Source of the DNA: Terana coerulea | Lineage: Eukaryota; Basidiomycota; Agaricomycetes; Polyporales; Phanerochaetaceae | Length of the DNA: 64,000 nucleotides | Assembly: GCA_024811115.1 (NCBI GenBank) | Contig: JAKOGH010001195.1 | Location: 1 to 64,000, forward strand | Direction: 5' to 3' | In this document: piece after piece, positions 51,277 to 62,956 of the stretch | Layout of the letters: each line of letters begins with the position of its first letter | Numbering within the stretch: the stretch's first letter is position 1 | Notes under the pieces: generated by a model | Seen by the model: the letters and a program-made list of their open reading frames with translations, nothing else | What the model was told of the DNA's origin: nothing | Databases searched by the model: none | Position numbers and translations under genes: made by a program

Positions 51277-53493
51277 CCTCATACCCGTCGGGCATGTACG
51301 CCGCTCGTGTTACCCTAAGAAATCTCTTGATCGCATTGAATGGTGACGAGTACAAAATGCCCGTAAGAATGGACGGCGGTGTCGGCGCGCCAAGTGATAT
51401 ACGGGCTTGAATGGCCGACGCAGAGACGATATCATCGCCTGCAAGCGGCGGCATTACTACATCAGTAGCAGGCAGACTGGGTAGACCGACGAGCTCACCA
51501 GTCTCGATGCTCTCCGTCATAAGTGCCGCTTTGAGAGCGGCTAGTCCGAGCAGGGCAATGCCGACGGACGGATTATAGATGTACCTCTACGTACATCTTC
51601 AGTACGCAGCCGAAATGAAGTCGAGGTCAATAAGCGATGCAAGCCCTGGCCCTGGTCTGGGCTGTCTAAGCGCGCCCAGATACGTTACCTAAAGCGTGCA
51701 CTGCATAGCTGACAAGATATCAAAGGATTGTATGTGGTCCTTGATGCCTCTTGACTATAATGCTGAAGGTTCCGGACGGCCTCAGGCTGCCTAGAGATGG
51801 TCGAGCATCAGAATAGTATACTCCACCATAAGGGCAGACATCGCATACCAGCTGTAGAAGTTGCAATAACAAACCATCGGCGGAGCATGCAAACGAGACC
51901 CACCAGCATAACGTTAGCCCGATTGGACTGCTCCCTGACTGGAGAGCCCTAGGTAACTTTCAAGCGTCATGTATGCCGGTTGAGTTCAGACTCTGGATAT
52001 TGGATTAATGCTGCAGATCAGTCGGCTTACAACATCCAGCGACTACACTCACCTCAGACATGTCCAGCAAGCTCGAACCTGAGCTCGTAAGTTCTGTCAG
52101 CTGCTCCGACCGCGCGAAACTTGCGTTGCATTGACATCAGTTCAGGGTCGTCGTGCAAACGCCGGGATAAGCTCGTGGCGTTCACCTGAAAAGGTCCATC
52201 GTTGACGTGTGAGTAATAGCCGCTACGACTGTTCGCCAGTAGGAACGGTGGGAACGATACGAAACGGACTCGTCCACTCGTCCATAAGGTAGGAGCCGCT
52301 CCGACCCACCTGGCGTCCGCATTGGGCGCGCTCTTCGCGGAGCGCATCGTTGCCACCATCTGCCCTGGCTATGCGGTGGCTTGATCGGGACTGGTAAAGA
52401 GCTTGTATGCGGAGAGGCCCGTAATGTGCCAGGGGTTAGTAGATGTCACGATCATATGACGGCCTAGTTGCAGCTGCAGGTCAGCTGAGGTCGGCATTTC
52501 CAGAGTCCACCGCAATTCTAACGGTCATCGGGAGTTATCGCGACCAAGTAACAAAGCAGCCCAGCTCTCAGCTGATGGCAATGTCATTCAATGCTCTACT
52601 AGTGCGTGTTTCGGTTCAATGTAATGGTTGAGAACGCGGTTTAGTGCACTCACCGCAGCTGAGAGATCCCTTGCAGGTGAGTGACTGAAATCCGGAGCTT
52701 CCTGTCGATGCGAACTGTGGTCACATTGCCATATGCCGTACTGATAAGCTCTTCTGGTCATGGCACTTCGAGCAGTGGAGGTGACACCGGTGAGCACCGC
52801 AGACCGAGATGTGAAGTAAACCGCTCTGATGAGCTTAGTGGGCTAGCCCGAACGAATCCATCGACCTCAACAGGCAGAGCGACTAAGGTCTGATTTACTG
52901 CGATAAACTATCATAAGGAACAAGGCACATCGCTGGAACATTCGAGCATACTCACCAGGCTATCACGGAACAACGTAAAAATTACGAGGGTCAGAAGCTG
53001 AGGAGCCCTGAGCGTCCGCACCCTTCCAATTCTTCCGCTAGCCCGCGGTGGATCTACAGCATGGTTTTTGCATACCACCGCCGGCGGCCTTCGCAGCAGA
53101 GACCGACGATATTCACTCGGGGCGAAGGCTGCGCCGCGTTCTCAAGGATACTGCATCAAATCTCATTTCGAACGGCGCGGCCGGAAGACGGAAGACGAGT
53201 GCAACGCCGTATGGCGGTCGCGTGTCGTACGAGTACCTACCTAGCACAATGGACATCTTCGTCACGACGGAGTGTGAGCATAACAGATGAAGAAAGATGG
53301 AATTGGTCGCGAGCGTTGAATGTAGTGATCATAGATACATGATACGGCGAAGAGATCAGGATGGGCGGCATATTCCAGGAATTGAGTCCGATGAGAGTAG
53401 GCGTCGGCGAGCACAAGGCCAGTAACAAGAGCAAGAGCAAGCAGAGGCCCAGAGAGACCAGCGCAGAGCAGAGGCGGCCAAACAGAGGAACAT
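51272..53493 (-). pseudogene. Unidentified membrane protein region with frame breaks
   Basis: A chain of coding-looking minus-strand segments: a strong hydrophobic N-terminal run near 53450 (LVSLGLCLLLLLLLALCSPT), then LIGLNSWNMPPILISSPYHV, PPYGVALVFRLP, a donor GTGAGT near 52957 with exon TLVALPVEVDGFVRASPL, then GNVTTVRIDRKLRIS, RVRFVSFPPFLLANSRSGYY and a C-terminal piece ending at 51272 (GELVGLPSLPATDVV). Frame changes occur between several pieces, for example near 53290. I recognise no family; the pieces look like one membrane-anchored protein of about 500 residues. It begins about 30 bases downstream of the ZIP4 stop. Confidence 0.4.
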
Positions 53494-53521
53494 CCGGAAA
53501 CTGCTTGTCCTAATCAGGAGT

Positions 53522-56500
53522 CTAAGAAGCTTCAGAGTCGGCAGATGGGGCCCCTCCCGGCAGGAATCTTGCCAATAGGTGCATATACGTCTCGGAGATC
53601 TGGCCGAAAGTCGGATGGTTAACTCAATAAGCAGCGCGTAAGAACGAAGTCGCACCTTCATCGCACGTGCCGGGCCATCTGGAACGAAGCGGCAAATTAT
53701 TGTAGAGGATTCAAACCATCTTCTTGCCTCTTCAACCAATGAAACGCTGTAAGAGAACTTTAGTAGAGCTCCGCGTGTGTGAAGGGTGAGAAGGTGTACT
53801 GCAAGCATTCAATGCCGGTGTTGTATGAGGTTCCAAGTAACCACTGCCGTTCGTCCATAGGGTACACCTGGAAGCCTCGCCGTGAGTCAATTGCATCTAC
53901 GCCGAATGGAGTACTGACGTTCTCATCTTGCTGATCATCGCCGTGCTCCTCCAGCACAGCGACTGCCTGTTCGACGTAGCCCAGCGCTCTCGCTCTGTCG
54001 GCCGGAGAATTCCTGGACAGGAGTATCGTGCAGATAGCGCGAAGCCATCGTGAGAATTTCTCCACGGAAAGTAGGGTGCGATCCAAACTAGCGTGGAGGA
54101 TTGCCTGGAAGGGGTTAGAAATGAGCTCGAAGCCGCAGTGGTATCATTTGTCCGTATACCTCCAGGGCGGAGAATAACACTGTGCCAAACAAACATAATC
54201 AGAAGAAGTATCTCGCGTGAACGTTGGAGCTGTGGCAAACCTGTGTGAGGGCACTCCTTCTCCACCCACTACGAGACCAAATGAAAGATGAGTGCGCGAT
54301 ACATTGCATTCCGGATATAGGACAGAATTCACCAGCATATCTGCGAGTGCTTCGAAAGTGCTCATATCCAAGGCGTCAGATCGCACCGCTTCCTGGGACG
54401 GAGTTAGCGTTCACAGCGCTAGTAACCTGCTGCCGTACTTACCTGAATTACATCTAATAGACGTGTCCAATCTTTCAGTATACAGCATAGCTCGGCCTCG
54501 AACACTCTTAGAACGTGCAGAAAACCATGCGCGCGCCTGATGTCTTCCTCGGCGACAAGGTGTTTGCTATCAACGATGCTCTGGATCCGATGTCTGCGCG
54601 AGGTAATTTCCTCCACCATGACACCCAACCCCGCCTAAGACAACGTAAGCACCGACGGGTGTGGAAGAACACCACCCTTACACGTACATCATTTTCGTCG
54701 CCCCCACTCCGACGGCGGCGTAATGCAAATACTACGCGGACGGTGTTAGCTCCGATGCACACATGAGCCGTGCATCCCAACGTGCTTACCTCTTCCAGCC
54801 ACCGCAGCAAATGAAGCGTTCGCTACGTACAGATGCAGGTTTGCATCAACATCCACCAACGAAGAGGCGCAATAAATCTCGAGCAGCTAGATGAGTCTTT
54901 CAGCATCCGCTGTATTCATGGCAAGTGGAAGAGAAGGCACACCTCTCGTGAGATATCGAACAGCTGCGATGCGGCGTCCTCCGCGGCCTCCCAATCAGCG
55001 CAGCCTTGTACCGCGCAGTTGTAGGCTGTCCGCCACAGCCACGAGACGTCTTTGACTATTGCGGCACGCTGCGTCTTGGGGAATGCTTCGATCAGAGCCT
55101 TCCCTTGCAAAACAAAGAGATGAGGTGATGACGTCGGCGCCGAACATCCGCCAGGGAGAAAACACACCGGTGATGAAGTGACCTATCAAGGTGGGAACAA
55201 GGCCGTCGCTGCTCAGGGAACGCAGAATCAGCGTGATCCGGCATCACCAGGGGTCCGCAAACCTATTTGCACCGGGCTCCGCCATAAGCTTCACGGTGAG
55301 CCGGATGATACAGCGGATCAGCGTCAGAGCTTCCATACGAAGTTCCTGCCCATCTTGTTTCTGCACCGTGCCCAGCAGCGTCTCCAATACGGCAAGCAAG
55401 AGAGTTTTCATGTCAGACTCGTTGGCAAGCTGCGTCGCGAGTAGAAGCATCTTCCGATCGAAATCTGGTGCCTCAGCCATGCTTCGCACTGCGCGGATGG
55501 CTGAAGCAGGGAAGTCGTTAGTATACGGCGCTGATCTGCCAACATGACGAATGAACCTTCATCCTCCAGCCCTGCAGGAAGTCGGTCAGCTGCACTTGTG
55601 GGACTATAAGACAATGCCTCACCTTGATGGACGGCCGCTAAAAGAACGACATAATGGGTCGCGGCGTCGTTACCCGGGCAGCGACGGAGAACCGCGGACG
55701 CCTTGGAGTATTCGCGTTGCTGTATGTGACAAAGGGCGGCCTTGCGGAAGCCCTTGGCGTTGCTCGCCCGGGCCATACTGGCGAACACCGGATGGGTGCC
55801 ACACAGGAACCAGTCCGCAGCTTCATCCCATCGCTTGGCGTTGTAGCGTCGGTCCCCAAATTGCCACAACAGCTGCGTGTGGCAATCGATTCAGGCGTGC
55901 ACAGGATGGTCAGAGACCATACGAACCGTCAAACAGGCTGTTGCGGGCACTTTGGGGAGTTGGAACTCGGCGTCATGGATGACTGCTCGGATGTTCGGAC
56001 GTTATGCGGCATGTTGGAGCGGAGGAGGGCCAACGGGACTCACATGCGAGGGCTGCTTCCACTTCCCGCATGGCCCTGGTATGGTCCTCGTCTTTCGAAC
56101 AATGGAATAGCAGGGACAAGAGCAGACGATCCACGTAACTCTTGCCTTCTGAATCTAATGCCTTCTGGAGCGCATGCTGATGCACGGCGGTCACCAGTGT
56201 GCTACCGGATGTCTCAAATTAGCAACGTTGACACCACATTGATCCATAGAGTAACCTTACTGGTGCTGGGCCAGCGTTCTCAGCTCCTGCAGGACACTGC
56301 AAAGTGATCCGGTGAGACGTCCGTCTCCGGCCGGATGATAGCAATGCCACGGAGACGCACTCGGTAACGTTAGTGTCAGAGTAACTCATGTGATCGATGA
56401 TGGATTTGAATGCTAAACGCCGTGGAAATTGAACAGTCAGTGAGAGCAAAACTTTGTGCAAGTGACCACCTTACCATCGAGTAATTGCATCTCCGCAGCC

Positions 56501-58233
56501 TTGCGCCTTTTTAAGACAGCTATCCGCATCCATCGAAGCTGGTGGTGTTCTGGGTTCTCCTGTACAAGTTACGAGTGAGAACTCGTCAATGTCCGTTCAC
56601 CACGTCAGCTTGTGCTCACCCGGTCAACAGCGGAGTCGATGGTGTCGATCAGCTCATTAAGGGCGACTTCAGCCCGGTCCAGATTGTCTGGATCTTGCGA
56701 CGAAGACAGGTAATACGCTCGGGCTGAGAAGATGTTAGCGATGAGCGCACTGAATGGCCCTGTTCTCGCTTACCTAGACTCCGTAGGATGGCTCGCTGTC
56801 AGAGCGGAACTCAGCCCTCACTGTATGCGCTTGAAACGTGCGGCTAATGAACTCAGATGTACCTTCAGATCTCCCTGACCGGCCAGGACTGCAGTGTCCT
56901 CCGACAGTTCCACGACCGCGAAGGCTTTTTGCATCCAACTGACTGCGCTTTGGCCAGAGTGCGCCCGCCCGTCCTCCGCGCTGCCCGGGCCAACTGCTCC
57001 CTTCTTCAAAATAGATTTCCCAATTTCCAGAAGCTTGGCTGCCAGAGATACGCGCTGCAGCGATATTAGTCGAGATGCGACATTGATGCACCGCTGCACT
57101 CACGTCCCGGGAGGTAAGCAGGCCCAGGCGCTGGTCGTCTTCTAGTCACACGATCAGAGATCGGCCATTCCGTTCGGCGAGCCCCTGCTCACCTGTCGCC
57201 TTTGCAACATAAAATCCGCCACGCCAGCGTTACCTTCCCTCCATGCCTATTCGCGTAATGATCATCGCAGGGATGAGAACGTTGTACGGCATCACGGCAT
57301 CGCGGGAACGCAAGCTCACCGCTTCCATGCGACTGGAATAGTAGAGAACAACGACCTGTGCTCTGGTTTGCTGATGCGAAGGTTCTGCGTCATCCATAGT
57401 CCTGAGTTGTTCTTCATACTGGTGTGAGAGAAGGTATCAGAAAGGTGTATTGGAGCGTTGTATTGGCATAACTAGGAACCTTGGCTGCACATGCTAGGAC
57501 ACTTGCGGCCACGTCGTGCCGGCCGACCTCTGTTACGGATATTAAGCGATCAGTATGGAGAGAATGCGAGAGACAAGCTCTCCGAGCTCCTCACCGGACA
57601 GACTGGCACCCGCTTTACTCGCCAGCTGCAGCACGTGTACGAGTGCTGGCACGGATTTGGTAAGTATCAGCTTCTCTTGTCAGAGATATGGATACACCAA
57701 CTTTCAAATGGTTGGTTTTGCTCCAGCCCTGCCTCGATGAGACGGAAACCCGCTAGCCGCACTTGTTGGCCATTTGTCAGCGCATATAGCTCGCGAATGT
57801 CAAAGAAAGCGATGCTCACATGCCGCCACAGCGGTTTTTGTCGGCGTCGGCGTCGCCACCCTTGATAGCGTTGGATGCATTCCAAAGATTGACCCCTGCA
57901 GTGCAACCCGCATATAGCGACGCGCTCACAGAACTTCATTTGACCGGGCACGCACCCTCCCTGTCCAGCGTGTCCGCCACCGCAGGCCAATCTTTGTTTG
58001 TCCGAGGGCGCTGCTGCGTTATAGAATCGGCGAGCGCGGCGACTCTGTCAAGCTCAGGAATGAGTAAGGGCCAGGCGGCACGCTTGCTCTCGCTCAGCCT
58101 GGGTTTGATGGCAATGAGCTGGTCTACGCGAGTGATGTAAGACGGTTGTTCATGTCGCCCGCGCGCTGCTCTCACCCTGAATAGACTCGAGTATCGGCTG
58201 AATTGCGGCGGCTTTCCTCTTGCGACCGGACAT
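53522..58233 (-). CDS. SPO22: Meiosis protein ZIP4/SPO22-like (TPR)
   Basis: ZIP4/SPO22 (TEX11 in animals) is a TPR scaffold of the meiotic synapsis-initiation and crossover machinery. Start MSGRKRKAAAIQPILES at 58233; the first intron has phase 1 and leads to DQLIAIKPRLSESKRAAWP. Family segments follow in order: VNLWNASNAIK, VSIAFFDIRELYALTNGQQVRLAGFRLIEAG, VPALVHVLQLASKAGASLSG, RCINVASRLISLQRVSLAAKLLEIG, WQFGDRRYNAKRWDEAADWFLCGTHP, FRKAALCHIQQREYSKASAVLRRC and the C-terminal ISETYMHLLARFLPGG with stop at 53522. Many short introns, not all placed. One frame break at AAAAA (57835-57839 on the plus strand as TTTTT), where six would restore the frame. Identification rests on motif order and TPR character. 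Confidence 0.8.
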
Positions 58234-58415
58234 CTCGCAGGCGGACGTGGATGTTGTGGGGAAAGAGGCGTGGATAGGTTAGGGTTCGGCCGGTGGCTCG
58301 CGAGCTGTCACCTTGCCGTCACACGCTGCCTCATTTGGGTGTGCTGTGACACATTCGTGATCGCGCGCGGTTGGGGCGAGTCAGTGTCACGCCCACTCTA
58401 CACACTCGCACCGTC
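58234..58415. promoter_or_regulatory. Shared divergent promoter region
   Basis: The 182 bases between the start codons of the ZIP4-like gene (minus) and the small membrane protein gene (plus). No clear TATA box. It must hold both promoters. Confidence 0.5.
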
Positions 58416-58999
58416 ATGGCGTCGGCGGAACAGACACACGTCCCAACAGCGACTTCCAGTCTGCCAATCGAAGCAGTGGCAAGGGCCACGAGAGTCAGTA
58501 CTGTTCTTACTCTAAGCTTACGACAGATGAATCCGAACGGGCAGCATCCCAGGAGGCGCAGAAGGACGGCATCTTTGCCGGACTATCATCTGGTCTAGTC
58601 GGAGGTAAGTGAAACCATGCTATGCCCGCAAACGACCCTGTCATGCCCGTGAAGTCGCACACATGTACTGTATGCAGCGTCTCTGACAAGTGCATTGACC
58701 CTCAGCTATCCTCGGCCAACGCTTGTACCGCTTCGACAGGAACAAGACGATCCTTTGTGGTGTCGGTATGTGCCTTCCCTAGCTCGCTCGCGGTCCGCCT
58801 GACCCCCTTCATTTCCATCACCCGAACTGACCATCGCGCCGCTGACCTCGTTTCTCCCACAGCGACGGGCGTGCTCGTGGGCTATCAGTTCACCCAAATA
58901 TTCCTGGCCGCCAACATGGCGCGGCTGCGAACCGCGCAGGCACAGCTCGCCAAGGAGCAGCAGGATCCAGCCACCGCAGAAGGGCCACACCTCGTCTGA
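58416..58999 (+). CDS. Small two-helix membrane protein (114 aa), unknown
   Basis: Exons 58416-58475, 58517-58604, 58706-58765 and 58863-58999 join in phase into 114 aa; the first intron is only 41 nt, so its donor is the least certain. After a soluble N-terminus come a glycine-rich hydrophobic segment (GIFAGLSSGLVGAILGQ) and a second one (ILCGVATGVLVGYQFTQIF), separated by RLYRFDRNK. The glycine pattern suggests a helix hairpin as in small mitochondrial or ER membrane proteins; an OCIA-like relation is possible but not shown. The C-terminus is polar. Divergent from ZIP4 with a short shared promoter. Confidence 0.65.
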
Positions 59000-60823
59000 T
59001 GGCATCGAAGGCGAAAAATGCCACGCAAGCTTCAAGGTGCAACTACATGGTACTGGTGCCGTGGTGGTGCAGTGTATTTCCGCTGCAGCAGTTAGCTCAC
59101 CGCCCCTGTAGTCCAGCTGTAGATTCTTCCGCGACGTGCACGTTGCACTGTCCCACCGGATGTGAGAGAGAACGCGTCCCCTCCCCGCCAATCGCCGCCG
59201 GCCCACGGCAACCTTCCTGGGGCCCACAGGCCGCCTGCCGAGATGCCAGAGAGTACGAAAGCGCGATGGCGTTTGGCTCGCGGAGTCTGTTACTTAGCTA
59301 TGAGGATCCGATAGCCGTCCTGAACTCTCTGCGCCAGCCCCAATCCATGCCAAAAATGCCAGAACTCCCGCGCGCTTCGGCGCTGGATGCACGGATGGAT
59401 GGATATCCATGTCACGATCGCCTTCGCGAGCCTGGTGCGTCCGCGTGCGGTACATACGTCCGCTGCGGTGTCGTTTGCGTTTGTCCTCCGTTCTGCCAGC
59501 CTGCATGGCTCGTCTCAATTAGCCTCGCCCGCTCCCCTGGGCCGCCGCGGCGACCGTACTGGCGTCAGCAGCCCCAGCGCCCGCTGGCTCAGGCCCCGAC
59601 GCACGCATCCCTATCAGAACCCAGCACGCACGCACGCCCTGGCCCGCTGCCGCCCCTTCGCAATCGCCCAGATGCGCGCGCCATGCGCCGTCGGCGCAAG
59701 GGCCTCGCATCGGGCCCAGCGGCCAGCGCGGCCAGGCCTGCCAGGCTAGCGGCGGCGCTTAGCGCGTCCGGTGCGGCGAGGCTGAACCAAGACACCCTGC
59801 AGCATTTGCACCGTGCGCCGTGCGCCGCCTACTTAGCGCGGTGGAGCCCCTGTGAGCTGCCCCTCCCGACGGAGGGCCCTCGGACGCACGCCGCGCGAGG
59901 CTGTCTCACACTCATTAGCCCATATATGCGCGAACGGACTGCCCCCGCCCGGCGCAGCGGACGCAGGCGGCCCTCGATGCGCAGAGCCCCCGCATACGCA
60001 CATCATGACGCAGCCGCTTGCACCGTTGCACAGACTGACAGTGCACACGCACGCGCCTCTCCAGGCAGGCAGGCGTATTTTTTCTTCTGGCAGGCCCGGT
60101 GTCTGTAGTGAGCGGCGCTGATGCCCAGGCGGCTGCAGTGCCAGTGGGTGAGTCAGTGCCTCGGACGTACGATGGGCAGCTTGCTCAGGCTCCGGTTAAC
60201 CGGAAAGCCTTACTTAAGACGGCTGCATGGGACCCTGCGCACAAAAAATGCGCAAAATCAAACGCATCGCGAGATGTATCTGCGACGAAGGGAGGCAGAG
60301 GCGCAGACACGCGTGGCCGAGCCGAGCCGCTCGTCTAGCCGCGCTGTGCACATCGCTAGCGCGGGCACGCCCGCGACGCTGTGTCCTGTCAGCCGGCGAG
60401 GACAACCGTCGCAAAAAGCCTCAATCAATGATGCCACCGGCTCACGCACGGAGCGTCCACAACAGAAACATGTTTTGCATGGTGCAACGTAGCGATTCGA
60501 CTATATGAATACAGTATGGTTCGGGTGATGATGGTCTCTACTAGCGTAAATTGTTGCGGTTCGACAATAAGGCGATGATGCGGTGTGCGGAATGTGTGCG
60601 TGCAAGAGTGTGCGACGAAGAGAAGTATGCGAGGTGTGTACGACAATGCGACAGAACGAAAACGACTACGAGTAAGTAAAATGCGCGAAAGGGCCAAAAG
60701 ACGGCTGTATACGATGAAAAACGTCATAGCATGATATGAAATACATAAGTGTATGCGGCGGTTGCGAGAGAAGAGTATACTATATGCGAAATTAGAGCTA
60801 GAGTCTGTCAAGGCGGCAGGCGA
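59000..60823. other. GC-rich intergenic region plus AT-richer cyclin 3' side
   Basis: No supported gene. A 369-codon plus-strand frame (58999-60108) is judged a composition artefact. From about 60480 the sequence becomes AT-richer and probably includes the 3' UTR of the cyclin gene. Confidence 0.5.
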
Positions 60824-62956
60824 TTACAGGCAACGATGGTGCTGCGTGTGATTATACAGGGGCGAGGGACGCGGCGGCGTCCCGGTAACGTAAAAGTGCA
60901 CGCCAGGCGGACCTGCGTTCGCGAACGGCGCAGAGGGCACGCCTGTCTGGCCGTAGCGTGCGGGCGAGGCCTGGTGCGGCGGCGGGGGCTGCGGGTAGTG
61001 GTGGTGATGGTGGTTGTGGTGGTATTGCTGGGCGACAGGCGCAGCCGCAGGTGCGCGGGGCCGGCTCCATGCCAGCTCGGAAAAGTGGGGAGCGTCGGCG
61101 CGCTGTCCCGCAGATGCCCATGGACTTCATGCGGGCTTGTCGACGCGGACTGCACGACCATGGGCACAGACGGCTGCGCAGCATAGCCGTACTCGGCAGA
61201 CGTCACCGGGGGCTGGTGGTACCGCAACCGGCCTTTGCGTGACCTATTTTCTTCCTCGGTCGGCGAGCAGGCGAGCGAGTAGAAATACAGGTTCTGGAAT
61301 GGAGATTAGTTCATGTATGCGCATATACGGAGATAAACAACACACCTGCGGAGTAGCGTAGGACCGGTGGCCGTCATGATGATACGTGGAAACCAGTGTC
61401 TCAGGCACAACGGTCTGCTTGTCGACCGAGGCATAGGCAGGGCTCGAGTGGTTCGACCGTGCGGCGCTTGGCGAGGCACTCGCAAGCGACAGGTTCGAGA
61501 AATGTTGCAGCGGCTCGGAAGGAGAAATGGAGCTGGCAGACAGGCGCCCCTGTGCCCGCTCGGGGATGTCAAGCGAGAGGTTCATTGGCCGCCTCGGAGC
61601 CTTTACGGGCGTGAAGTGCGACGACGCAGGCGAGAATGCGTCGGCAGCTGAGCGCTTCGAGCCTGGACGCGGTGGAGTGTGGTATTCGGGAACTGCCGCG
61701 GAGGCATGGGCGGTTGGCGCGGAGAGGGGATAGAGGGCAAAGCCACTTGGTGAAGACGACCGTGCTCGCTGAGCTCGTGCGGCGTGCGGACGATGCACGG
61801 TGGAACGATGTGGCCGCGCTTGCGGATGTGCGCGCGGGCATGGTGCACGTCGCCACTTTCTCGAATCCCGCTCTTTGGCCATGACAAGACCTTGGGAGCA
61901 GGTTCAGCCATGACAGGTAGGTCGTCTTGTCCACGTAGAGTCCGAAATCTATTCCCAATAGAAACTCGCGTTCCATGCGGTTGATCTCGTCCAGCTCAAT
62001 TCCCGAGACCTCTGACCAGGTCTTGTTGGTGTACGTATTACTGAATCACCTATCAGCCGCGCACGCCAATGAGATACCAGACTACTCACTCGTCAAGGAA
62101 CTTATTAGCCATCATGAGAGCCGCTATGGCCACTCTATACTCGCTCCCGGACAGGCCGTTCGCAAAGCGATTATGAATTTTTAGGCGGTAGATATAGTGT
62201 AGCGCGAGGACGATGACAGACTGGCTGACTTGTGTTGTTTCCAGAACTTTTTGCATGAACCGATTGAAGTCGGGTGATACAGCCAGCTGCAGGGATGCGG
62301 TAGCCGGAGTCGGCTTGGGTATATGCGGGCGAGACGACGTCGAGGGCGACACGTCTCGGGACAGCGAGGAGAACCAGAGGTAGCAGATCATCTCGCATGT
62401 CTTTTCCGCGAGGAAACGTGACGAGCGTTGCGTGGTGTGCGTGAGCCAGTCCACAGGCTCAGCCGGCGGCGAGAGGACTTGCGAAGGCTCCTCGAAGACC
62501 TCCTGCCCCTGCTCCATGGGCGACGGCGGCCGCGAGACGGTCCGCACAGGAGGCAGCTTGAGCGACGCCTGGCTATGCGCATGCCACTGCGGGGCATGGT
62601 CCGCCTCTGGTGGTGTGACTGCAACGAAACTGCGTAAGTATTTTTGGCGCCGGCGGCGACGCGCCAATTTAACGCGACTCACTTGGCGAAATACGCGACA
62701 GCCGGCTCTCGAGGTGCGCAATCGGCGGCAGGGTGGTCTGCAGCTGCGCTGGTGGCGCTGTTACGCGTCGCTGTGGGTGCGCGGACAGCGGCGGGGTCAG
62801 GGGCATCTCAGACTTTGGCCGCCATGCAGACCAGGAGTGGATGAGCTCGACGGGCAGGGGTCGTAAGGTCGTGTTCATTTGATGGTACGTGGGCGTGTGA
62901 GGCAGCGACGGAGGTGTATATAGGGCCATGGCGGCGAGGTAAGGTACGGGAGGCAA
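60824..62956 (-). CDS. Cyclin (Pho80/Pcl-type cyclin box)
   Basis: Regulatory partner of a cyclin-dependent kinase. Exons: 62956-62683, 62618-62090, 62040-61346 and 61293 to about 60824; introns of 64, 49 and 52 nt. The cyclin box spans exons 2-3: [77 protein letters not shown], as in Pho80/Pcl-like cyclins. The rest is low-complexity, Ser/Pro-rich with a His/Gln/Pro tail (YHHNHHHHYPQPPPPHQ), likely regulatory. One extra C near 61893-61895 (CTCCCAAGG where CTCCAAGG is expected) interrupts LNLLQGLVMAKER; removing it makes exon 3 fit in phase. A second probable shift lies near CCCC at about 61062-61065. Start at 62956 or 62929. Confidence 0.8.

Noticed and set aside
58999..60108. 369-codon plus-strand frame starting in the TGATG overlap with the small membrane protein gene
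   Set aside because: GC-rich sequence with Arg/Ala/Pro/Ser/His-heavy translation, other long frames on the opposite strand, no motif and no splice evidence. Stop codons are rare by composition alone.
60425..60811. 128-codon minus-strand frame
   Set aside because: Lies beyond the cyclin stop in AT-richer sequence; composition fits 3' UTR, no motif.
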